Positions 43,926-50,814 of a stretch of 64,000 bases of DNA are shown here, one piece after another. The stretch covers positions 62,001 through 126,000 of the forward strand of contig CALODL010000012.1 of NCBI GenBank assembly GCA_942492115.1, written 5' to 3'. The first letter of the stretch is position 1, and each line of letters starts with the position of its first letter. Origin of the DNA: CALODL01 sp942492115. GTDB lineage: Bacteria > Planctomycetota > Phycisphaerae > UBA1845 > CAIVHJ01. The position numbers were made by a program, and so were the translations under genes. The notes beneath the pieces were generated by a model. That model worked only from the letters and a program-made list of their open reading frames with translations, had not been told where the DNA came from and did not search any database.

Positions 43926-44888
43926 ATGACCACGACCACCTCCTCACCCGGCCTCGATATTGCAGCAGCCGCTGAGCTGCGCACACTCGACATCACCGTA
44001 TTGTCCGGCGGCCCCAGCGCAGAACGCGAGGTCAGTCTGCAGAGCGGCCGGGCCATTGCGGACGCACTCGGACGTCTCGGCCATGAGGTCAGTGTCGCAG
44101 ACATCGCCGCAGACAACCTGAAGGCTCTGGATCGCCGTGCCGACATCGTGTTCATCGCACTGCATGGCACGTTCGGCGAGGATGGCCAGCTTCAGCGCAT
44201 CCTCGAAGACCGTGGGATCCGCTTTACCGGATCGAACAGCGCGTCCAGTTCCCTGGCCATGAACAAAGTCGAGTCCAAGGTCCGTTTTGCCGAGGCCGGC
44301 ATTCCCACCCCCACTTACCACGTGGTCACGCCGGACGATGCTTTACAGGTCACCGAATCGTGGCCATTGCCGGCCGTGGTCAAGCCTGTCGATCAAGGCA
44401 GCAGCGTCGACACGTACCTCGTAAAGGATCGTGCGGCGCTGCAGGACACCGCAACGATCGTCGCCACGCGCTATGGTCAGGCGTTGATCGAACGCTTTAT
44501 CGACGGCCGCGAGCTCACCGTGGGTATTCTCGGCGACTGTGCGCTGCCGGTGTGTGAAATCCGTACGGAACGCGAATTCTACGACTACAGCGCCAAGTAC
44601 ACTGACGATACAACCGAGTATCTTTTCGAATTCGACCTGCCCGCAGAGGTCCTGCAGCGTCTCCAGATGCTCAGCCTCCAGGCACACAAAATCCTGGGAT
44701 GCCGAGACTTCTCACGGGTCGACTGGCTCGTTGACCGCAATGACTTCCGTCCCTACGCCCTCGAGGTCAACACGATCCCGGGGTTCACCAGCCACTCTCT
44801 GTTGCCAAAAGCAGCCTCCCGCGTCGATATAAGTTTTGACCAGCTGTGCCAACGGATCCTGGAGTTGACCGCACAACGCGAACAGTGA
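43926..44888 (+). CDS. ddl: D-alanine-D-alanine ligase
   Basis: The ATG at 43926 follows CAGGAG and starts 22 bp after murB, giving 320 residues. The ATP-grasp fold shows V-L-S-G-G-P-S-A-E-R-E-V-S-L at the N-terminus. It also shows H-G-T-F-G-E-D-G, V-V-K-P-V-D-Q-G-S-S-V and the metal-binding E-V-N-T-I-P-G-F-T. It makes D-Ala-D-Ala for MurF. The N-terminal Thr/Ser/Ala extension of about 20 residues is not part of the fold. Confidence 0.95.
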   Translation: MTTTTSSPGLDIAAAAELRTLDITVLSGGPSAEREVSLQSGRAIADALGRLGHEVSVADIAADNLKALDRRADIVFIALHGTFGEDGQLQRILEDRGIRFTGSNSASSSLAMNKVESKVRFAEAGIPTPTYHVVTPDDALQVTESWPLPAVVKPVDQGSSVDTYLVKDRAALQDTATIVATRYGQALIERFIDGRELTVGILGDCALPVCEIRTEREFYDYSAKYTDDTTEYLFEFDLPAEVLQRLQMLSLQAHKILGCRDFSRVDWLVDRNDFRPYALEVNTIPGFTSHSLLPKAASRVDISFDQLCQRILELTAQREQ

Positions 44889-44965
44889 TTCGCCACGCGG
44901 CCCGTCGATAGTGTGTCGGCGCGACTCCCGCGCACAGCGTAACCCCAGCTGTGCCAACAGAGTCC

Positions 44966-45832
44966 ATGCCGAAACCCAAGAAGAAGAAAACGGAATCCAG
45001 AATACCAGCTATTCTGGCGGCCACCTGGCAGGCGTGCACGCCCTGCCTGACGACGCTGGCTGTTGCTGCAGGAATCGCCGCCGCCGGTGGCGGGGCCGTC
45101 TGGGCCTTGCACCACGGCGAACGTCTTCTCGAAACCCGTCGAGAGTACCCAGACTACGTCGAGTTCGACCTGATCGGCGTCCCGGGAGATCTGGAGGAGT
45201 TCATCCGCGCCGAGCTCGTCGATCTACACGACGTGTCGTGGGCCGAGCACAGCTTGTGCCAGCGGATCGGCGAACGCCTGGCCGCCTGCCCCTGGGTCCG
45301 CAGAATCAATGCGGTCGGAAAATCCACTCCGGGCCGCATCTACGTCGATTGTGTCTACCGCCAACCGACCGCCATGGTCCATCGTGAGAAATATTACTAC
45401 CTTGTAGACGAATTCGCGGTGAGACTCCCTGGGACCTATCAGTCGAGCGGCGACCTACCTGTGGTAACAGGTGTCCGCGCTGCCCCCCCTGAAGCGGGAG
45501 AACCCTGGCGTGCGGCAGACTTGAGCGCAGGGCTCGAGCTGAGCCGCATGTTCGAGAATCAACCTTTTCGTGAACAGGTGGAAGCCATCAAGGTCGAGAA
45601 CATCGACGGGCGTAACAACCCGCGCATGGCCCACGTCGAGATCCTGACTACGCTGGGAACCAAGATCCTGTGGGGCTCGGCGCCCGGAGACGAAATCGAA
45701 GAGAACTCTGCCGCCCAGAAGATGCGAATACTGCACAACAACTACCAACAATACGGCCGTATCGATGCCCAGCATGGCACCATCGATATATCAGTGTACC
45801 CGGATCGGTTCATCATCATTCCGTCACAGTGA
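44966..45832 (+). CDS. ftsQ: FtsQ-like cell division protein (POTRA domain)
   Basis: From the ATG at 44966 the protein has 288 residues; a GTG 15 nt upstream is an alternative. A lysine-rich cytoplasmic tail (P-K-P-K-K-K-K-T-E) is followed by one membrane helix (about 28-48) and a POTRA-like domain (W-V-R-R-I-N-A-V-G-K near residue 110). A beta-rich C-terminal domain ends in Y-P-D-R-F. Position after ddl supports FtsQ/DivIB, the scaffold that joins FtsL/FtsB to FtsWI. Normally ftsA and ftsZ follow. Here an unknown membrane protein starts 22 bp downstream. Confidence 0.75.
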   Translation: MPKPKKKKTESRIPAILAATWQACTPCLTTLAVAAGIAAAGGGAVWALHHGERLLETRREYPDYVEFDLIGVPGDLEEFIRAELVDLHDVSWAEHSLCQRIGERLAACPWVRRINAVGKSTPGRIYVDCVYRQPTAMVHREKYYYLVDEFAVRLPGTYQSSGDLPVVTGVRAAPPEAGEPWRAADLSAGLELSRMFENQPFREQVEAIKVENIDGRNNPRMAHVEILTTLGTKILWGSAPGDEIEENSAAQKMRILHNNYQQYGRIDAQHGTIDISVYPDRFIIIPSQ

Positions 45833-45854
45833 CGGCACCGCGGAGCGCCAACCC

Positions 45855-46742
45855 ATGGAGATCTCCTCTCTCAATCTAAAGTTCATCAATTTCGCACACA
45901 ACGTCCGCGACACGGTGGAACAATCGGTTCCGGAGCAGGCGTTGCCCAAGGTGCTGTGGCTCGGGCTCGGCCTGCTGGCCGCCGGTCTCGTTGTCGGCGT
46001 GTTCGGCGCACTGATCGCCCGGGGCTCGATCAGCCTCGTCCTCGGGGGTACGGGCCTGGTGCTCGGTGCCAAGCTCGCGACTCAATTCGGCGTCCCGCAC
46101 ATCGCTGGTGGCCTGCTCGGGTTCGCCGCGTTGGCCAGCGTCGGGTTCTTTGCTCACAAGATGTGGGTGGGACTGGGGGTCGCGACTCTGACCAGCGCTC
46201 TTGGCTTGTTCGCCTACGGCCACGACACCTACTGGCCCGAGTTCGTTCACTATGATCCCCAGGCGACGGCGGCAGTCGATTCCGTAACATTTGAGGTGCC
46301 TGCCGATGGTGTGGCCCGGCGAGCCGGCCGGAACCCCATCACCTATCTGCAGGGGTTCTATAACGACATGAAGGCGCGTAACCCGTCGCTCACCAACAAG
46401 GCCTCGGTCGTGGCAATGGTCTGCGCCGTGCTGGGGTTCTGTTGGGGCCTGTGGTTCACCCGCGGAGCCCTGATCGTCTGCTGCGCGACCGCAGGGACGA
46501 TGTTACTGGGGGCCAGCCTCGCGGCCCTCGCCGAGGCGGTCGTCGGGCAGGGCTGGGAGGCCCGCCTGGCCAATCATCCCCAAATGACGATGGCATTCAT
46601 TATTTGCAGTTTCCTGCTGAGCAACTTGGTCCAATATCGTTTTACACAGCCAGAAAAGTCACTGGAGGGTGCCGGCGTACCGAAGAGTAAGCCAGCGGCC
46701 GGTGCATCCACGGGGGAGGCACCGCGCCCGCGCAGAATGTGA
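45855..46742 (+). CDS. Unknown polytopic membrane protein in the ftsA position
   Basis: The ATG at 45855 gives 295 residues. About seven membrane helices are visible: four close together (about 33-120), then a soluble loop of about 55 residues, then three more (about 180-270). The helices are rich in Gly, Ala and Leu. The N-terminal 32 residues are amphipathic (F-A-H-N-V-R-D-T-V-E-Q). The C-terminus is a charged, Pro/Ala-rich tail ending R-P-R-R-M. I do not recognise the family. It is tightly linked to ftsQ (22 bp) and to the next membrane gene (8 bp), so a role in division or wall synthesis is a fair guess only. Confidence 0.68.
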   Translation: MEISSLNLKFINFAHNVRDTVEQSVPEQALPKVLWLGLGLLAAGLVVGVFGALIARGSISLVLGGTGLVLGAKLATQFGVPHIAGGLLGFAALASVGFFAHKMWVGLGVATLTSALGLFAYGHDTYWPEFVHYDPQATAAVDSVTFEVPADGVARRAGRNPITYLQGFYNDMKARNPSLTNKASVVAMVCAVLGFCWGLWFTRGALIVCCATAGTMLLGASLAALAEAVVGQGWEARLANHPQMTMAFIICSFLLSNLVQYRFTQPEKSLEGAGVPKSKPAAGASTGEAPRPRRM

Positions 46743-46750
46743 GGTTCGCG

Positions 46751-47410
46751 GTGCGCGACTACATCAATCAGTGGATGACCCAGCTCAGTGATGCAAATGC
46801 TACGGTAGGCCTGCCGATGATCATACTCGGGCTCGGCCTGATGTTCATGGGTTGGCAGTTCTGCCGGGCGACGATCCCGATGACGTTTTTCCTGGTCGGA
46901 ATGATCTGCGCAACCACGCTGGTCACCGATCCTTCTGTCCGCTGGATCATCGGTTGCGTCGCGGGTCTTTGTGCAGCCGGCCTCAGCGCGTTGAGTATGC
47001 GCATCTCGGTCGGGCTGCTGGGCGGCATGTCGGGCACCTTTCTACTGAGCGGTTACTTGTCGTTATTCGAGACACTCGTCCTCCCCCCCATCGCGGAATA
47101 CGCCGTAGCCATTTTCGGTTTCGTATCTGGCGCGGCGATGGCTTGTGTCCTCTATCGTGAAACGATCATCGTCGTCACGTCGCTCGCCGGCAGCCTGCTG
47201 TTGGTCTGTGGTATGAATCCGGTGCTGAGCATGGCCATTCCACGGCTGCACAGCACGCTGGCCGCATTCCTCGGCGATTATCCAGGGCTGTTCGTTCCGT
47301 TCGCTCTTGGCGGACCCGTGTTGATCGCCAGCCTCGTGCAAATGGCGCATTCGAACACCTCCAACACGAGCGAGCACCCCGCCAGCGCGGGCAACGCGGC
47401 CCCACAATAG
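46751..47410 (+). CDS. Unknown polytopic membrane protein in the ftsZ position
   Basis: The GTG at 46751 follows GAGG by 6 nt, giving 219 residues. A GTG at 46739 overlapping the previous stop is an alternative. Six or seven Gly-rich helices resemble DUF4203/TMEM198-type repeats (L-P-M-I-I-L-G-L-G-L-M-F-M-G, then R-I-S-V-G-L-L-G-G-M-S-G). The style is similar to the first helices of the preceding protein, so the two may be distant paralogues. The tail is Ser/Asn/His-rich. Function is unknown. It ends the third dcw unit. Confidence 0.65.
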   Translation: MRDYINQWMTQLSDANATVGLPMIILGLGLMFMGWQFCRATIPMTFFLVGMICATTLVTDPSVRWIIGCVAGLCAAGLSALSMRISVGLLGGMSGTFLLSGYLSLFETLVLPPIAEYAVAIFGFVSGAAMACVLYRETIIVVTSLAGSLLLVCGMNPVLSMAIPRLHSTLAAFLGDYPGLFVPFALGGPVLIASLVQMAHSNTSNTSEHPASAGNAAPQ

Positions 47411-47473
47411 ATCAGCATACCGGGGTGTCCGTCGGTCCGAGCCGGCGGACACCTTGTTCATTTCGCCATGAGG

Positions 47474-47501
47474 TTGGATCCGCCCCATCTCTCGGTACAA
47501 T
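47474..47501 (+). promoter_or_regulatory. Promoter (TTGGAT-N16-TACAAT) of a leaderless gene
   Basis: TTGGAT (47474-47479) and TACAAT (47496-47501) are spaced by 16 nt. Only 6 nt separate the -10 box from the GTG at 47508, so the transcript should start on the initiation codon. Confidence 0.6.
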
Positions 47502-47507
47502 GCCGCT

Positions 47508-48305
47508 GTGACCGGCGCTCATCCCAAACTCGGACTCCGTTCGGACGACCTGCGTGTCGGTGCACGCAAGGGGATGGATCTGGCTGCCCGTATGGGCTTC
47601 GGCACGATAGAACTCGGCGCCATCACCGGGGATGTGGCCCCGGAGAACTTGTCATCCTCCGGCCGTCGTCATGTCATGCGCTATGCGAATCAACGGGGGT
47701 TGAGTATTTCAGCTCTTGGCGGCACGCTCGGCGGCACGGTTCATCATGACGTCATCGGGCTCGAGCGCAACCTCGACCAACTCCGATCCATTCTCGACCT
47801 GGCCCGCGATTTGAATGTCGCTACGGTCACGACTGCGGTCGGACTGATCGGACCGCAAGACGGCGAGTGGTTCGACCGCGTGCGGGAAGCGCTCTCGAGC
47901 GTGGCCGAGCACGCCGACCTGATTGGGTGCAACGTCGCTCTGACAACTTCCGGAGGCAACCCCGCCGGCCTCGCCACGCTCATCGACACGGTGAACTGCG
48001 ACCGTATCAAAGTGTGTTACGATCCCGGTGAACTGCTCATGTCCGGACAAGATCCACTGGCTCCCATCGAACCGCTCGCCAACCATATCGGATTGTCCCA
48101 CATCCGTGACGGGATGCTCGGCAACGCGGCACACGCCGGCCAGGAAACCTGCCTGGGGCGTGGCCAACTCGATGTCGCCGCATATCTCGGGCACCTGGCG
48201 CAGGCGGGCTACCACGGCCCGCACATCCTGCGGCGCGCGGACAGCGCTCAGCCCTCGGCCGACCTGGCGACCGGGCGCCAGATCATGGGCGCAATGATCA
48301 CCTGA
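47508..48305 (+). CDS. Sugar-phosphate isomerase/epimerase-like TIM-barrel protein
   Basis: The 265-residue protein has the AP-endonuclease-family-2/xylose-isomerase-like barrel. The N-terminus L-G-L-R-S-D-D-L fits, as do R-M-G-F-G-T-I-E-L-G-A, V-C-Y-D-P-G-E-L and H-I-R-D-G. These carry the usual Glu/Asp/His metal ligands of the barrel. Such proteins isomerise or epimerise sugars or cyclitols; the substrate cannot be assigned. It has its own promoter and no Shine-Dalgarno sequence, with a GTG start. It converges with the UPF0173 gene, with an 87-bp gap. Confidence 0.8.
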   Translation: MTGAHPKLGLRSDDLRVGARKGMDLAARMGFGTIELGAITGDVAPENLSSSGRRHVMRYANQRGLSISALGGTLGGTVHHDVIGLERNLDQLRSILDLARDLNVATVTTAVGLIGPQDGEWFDRVREALSSVAEHADLIGCNVALTTSGGNPAGLATLIDTVNCDRIKVCYDPGELLMSGQDPLAPIEPLANHIGLSHIRDGMLGNAAHAGQETCLGRGQLDVAAYLGHLAQAGYHGPHILRRADSAQPSADLATGRQIMGAMIT

Positions 48306-48392
48306 ACGGCTCCATTCATTTGATCAGCGGACCCATTTACCGCGAAGTCCGCCGTGCCGGCAAAGCACACGGAGGACGCGAACAATAGAGGT

Positions 48393-49127
48393 TCAATCAG
48401 GCCCCAGGCCGGTGGCGGTCCACATCGCGGACTGCCCGGGAGCCAGGACCATGACCCGATCGGCCAGCGGCGCTCCCAACTCGGCTCTCAGTGCCTCTGG
48501 TGTACCGGTCAACAGAGGGAAGGTGCCGTGGTGAATGGGCACGATTGCCTGCGGCGTAAAGAACCGCGCTGCGATGGCCGCAGCGCGCGGCCCCATCGTG
48601 AAATGATCCCCGATCGGCAGCAGAACGATCTCGGGCGAATGCAGCTGCTGAATGAACTGCATATCTGAGAACACGTCGGTATCCCCGGCGTGGTACACCT
48701 TGGCCAGGCCCGGAGCGGTGACGACGAAACCGGCCGGCATCCCGGCATACAGAATATCGTCGCCTTCCTGGTATCCTGAGGAGTGGAACGCCCGCGTCAT
48801 GCTGAACTGCACGCCCTGCACGTCGACCGTCCCCCCAATGCTCATACCCACGTACTCGGCTTCGGGAGCGCGGGTTGCCAGCAAGTTCGCCAGCTCGTAG
48901 ATCGCGACGACATGCGGCTTGTGCTGCTTGACGAGCGCAGGAACATCCGCACAGTGATCGGCATGAGCGTGGGTCAATGCGATGATGTCGCACCGCGACT
49001 GCGTCTTCTCGGCCGCCGGGCAGGCAGGATTGTCCTGCAACCACGGATCAATGAGAATGACACGACCATCCGCCAGGGTCAATTTGAAGGACGCATGGCC
49101 GAGGAACGTCAACTGTGCCGAATTCAT
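48393..49127 (-). CDS. UPF0173 family metal-dependent hydrolase (metallo-beta-lactamase fold)
   Basis: The 244-residue protein starts L-T-F-L-G-H-A-S-F-K-L and contains the metal motif T-H-A-H-A-D-H-C. Further ligands are H-A-G-D-T-D-V-F and P-I-H-H-G-T-F. Together these match the UPF0173 subgroup of the metallo-beta-lactamase fold. It is predicted to be a cytoplasmic dinuclear-metal hydrolase; substrate is unknown. GGGAG lies just upstream of the ATG. A stretch of about 165 bp separates it from the divergent lipoprotein gene. Confidence 0.9.
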   Translation of the reverse strand: MNSAQLTFLGHASFKLTLADGRVILIDPWLQDNPACPAAEKTQSRCDIIALTHAHADHCADVPALVKQHKPHVVAIYELANLLATRAPEAEYVGMSIGGTVDVQGVQFSMTRAFHSSGYQEGDDILYAGMPAGFVVTAPGLAKVYHAGDTDVFSDMQFIQQLHSPEIVLLPIGDHFTMGPRAAAIAARFFTPQAIVPIHHGTFPLLTGTPEALRAELGAPLADRVMVLAPGQSAMWTATGLGPD

Positions 49128-49233
49128 TGCCGGTCTCCCTGGAGTAATGGGTCGCCTATCACTTAAACGGCGCGGATTTTGACCGGCCCCGGCGGCTTTT
49201 GCAAATGAGGACCCTGCAGCCTGGACGATGAAT

Positions 49234-49262
49234 TTGCAAGGATTGGACTGCCCCCGTATGAT
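49234..49262 (+). promoter_or_regulatory. Promoter (TTGCAA-N17-TATGAT) of the hydrolase-like lipoprotein gene
   Basis: TTGCAA (49234-49239) and TATGAT (49257-49262) have the ideal 17-nt spacing. The leader of about 24 nt carries GAGG before the ATG at 49293. Confidence 0.55.
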
Positions 49263-49292
49263 CCGCCAGAATAGATTGACGAGGCACGTATC

Positions 49293-50084
49293 ATGAAGTA
49301 CTCCATCGCATTGTTAATACTGGCCACCTTGAGCGGTTGTCAGGGCGGATCGCGCGCCAACGAACGATTCGGGAAGACCTATTACCTCGACGGTGCAGGC
49401 AACCTCGGGTTCGGTGCGTCTGACGTCCCGCGCGGCCTGCAGGCCGCTGGTTACCAGGGTGACGTCGAACAGGTCCTGTGGACCACGTCGTTCAACCCGC
49501 TGATCGACCAGGTCAATATTCTCGGCGCCAAGGCCGCGGCCCAGGGACTCGCCGACAAGATCAAACGCTACAAGAAGAAGCATCCTGACGCGAAGGTGCA
49601 CATTGTCGCGCTGTCTGCCGGAACAGGCGTCGCAGTGTGGGCGTGCGAGAATCTCGACGCCGAGTCCGCTGTCGACAACCTCGTGCTACTCGGGTCTTCA
49701 CTGAGCAATACCTATGACATGCGCCGCGCCTTGAGCCACGTCAAGGGCCGTGTGTACGTGTACTATTCACCGCGCGACGCCGTTCTCGAAACGGTCGAGC
49801 TTGTCGGCACGATCGATCGCAAGACGGGGGTCAAGTCTGCAGGCCAGGTTGGCCTGCACCCGAGCTCGGGAGCGCATGGCAAGATTGTCAACATCGGCTG
49901 GTCCCCGCGCTGGTCGCGCCTCGGCTGGCACGGGGGACACACCGACGCCACCAGCGCCAGTTTCGTCCGCGGTGAGATCGGCCCTCGGATGTTGTCGCCG
50001 GAGGAACGTCGTCCCCGACGCAGGCCTCAGACCACGACCGCGCCCCGGCCGCGCGCCCTCGATTCGACCGTTGCCGTGCGTTAG
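49293..50084 (+). CDS. Alpha/beta-hydrolase-like lipoprotein
   Basis: The 263-residue protein begins with a lipoprotein signal (L-S-G-C, Cys about residue 16). The core looks like an alpha/beta hydrolase: V-H-I-V-A-L-S-A-G-T-G at the nucleophile elbow (Ser about 107), an Asp in Y-S-P-R-D-A, and a His in G-W-H-G-G-H-T. The elbow is A-x-S-x-G rather than G-x-S-x-G. The C-terminus is Arg/Pro-rich. Lipase or esterase activity is possible but not shown. Confidence 0.65.
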   Translation: MKYSIALLILATLSGCQGGSRANERFGKTYYLDGAGNLGFGASDVPRGLQAAGYQGDVEQVLWTTSFNPLIDQVNILGAKAAAQGLADKIKRYKKKHPDAKVHIVALSAGTGVAVWACENLDAESAVDNLVLLGSSLSNTYDMRRALSHVKGRVYVYYSPRDAVLETVELVGTIDRKTGVKSAGQVGLHPSSGAHGKIVNIGWSPRWSRLGWHGGHTDATSASFVRGEIGPRMLSPEERRPRRRPQTTTAPRPRALDSTVAVR

Positions 50085-50112
50085 CACGATCTCGCCGGTA
50101 TGATAGCGGATT

Positions 50113-50814
50113 GTGTGCCCCGACAAGCTCAAGCTACTGATCGTTGAAGACGAACCCGACGTGGCCAGGGTGATACAGGACGGCCTCGCCGGTAGCTTCG
50201 ATGTGCAACATGCCCCCGACATCGCATGCGGGCGACAGCTTCTCAAGACCCACAGCTACGATGCGCTGGTCCTCGATCTGTCGCTTCCTGACGGCAGCGG
50301 TCTGGAACTGGCCAGTGAGTTGCGAGCTGATGGACGAGATGTACCGATCCTCATGCTCACCGCTCGAGTGACCGTCTACGAGCGTGTCGAGGGCTTTCAA
50401 CACGGAGCCGACGACTACCTGTGCAAGCCCTTCGCTGTCGAAGAGCTCGACGCCCGCCTGCAAGCGATCATCAAACGTGCGCAAGCAACCAGTCGAAATG
50501 TGTTGCGCTATGCTGATGTCGAACTGGAATTGATCACGCGCACCGTTCGGCGCGGCACGCTCGAGGCGACCCTGTCACCGCGCGAAATCGAGCTGCTCGG
50601 TTTCTTCATGCGACACGCCGATGAGGTCCTGAGTCGTGAGCGCATTCTCGAACAGGTGTGGGGCGACGAGGCCGAGGACGACAGCAACGTCCTCAATGTC
50701 TACGTCAACTACTTGCGGAACAAAATCGAAGGCGGGCTCTATCCCCGAATCATTCAAACGGTTCACGGCAAGGGCTACATGCTCTGTGAGCGCGAGCCCG
50801 ACGATCCGGGATAG
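50113..50814 (+). CDS. OmpR/PhoB-family response regulator
   Basis: Translation starts at GTG 50113. The 233-residue protein has a receiver domain with the acidic pair in L-I-V-E-D-E and phospho-acceptor Asp in V-L-D-L-S-L-P-D. T/K switch residues lie in L-T-A-R and L-C-K-P-F. The C-terminal winged helix contains L-S-P-R-E-I-E-L-L and V-N-Y-L-R-N-K-I. It should regulate transcription when phosphorylated. TATGAT (50099-50104) lies 8 nt before the start, suggesting a leaderless mRNA. Its 3' end overlaps the convergent histidine kinase by 40 bp. Whether that kinase is its partner is unknown. Confidence 0.92.
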   Translation: MCPDKLKLLIVEDEPDVARVIQDGLAGSFDVQHAPDIACGRQLLKTHSYDALVLDLSLPDGSGLELASELRADGRDVPILMLTARVTVYERVEGFQHGADDYLCKPFAVEELDARLQAIIKRAQATSRNVLRYADVELELITRTVRRGTLEATLSPREIELLGFFMRHADEVLSRERILEQVWGDEAEDDSNVLNVYVNYLRNKIEGGLYPRIIQTVHGKGYMLCEREPDDPG

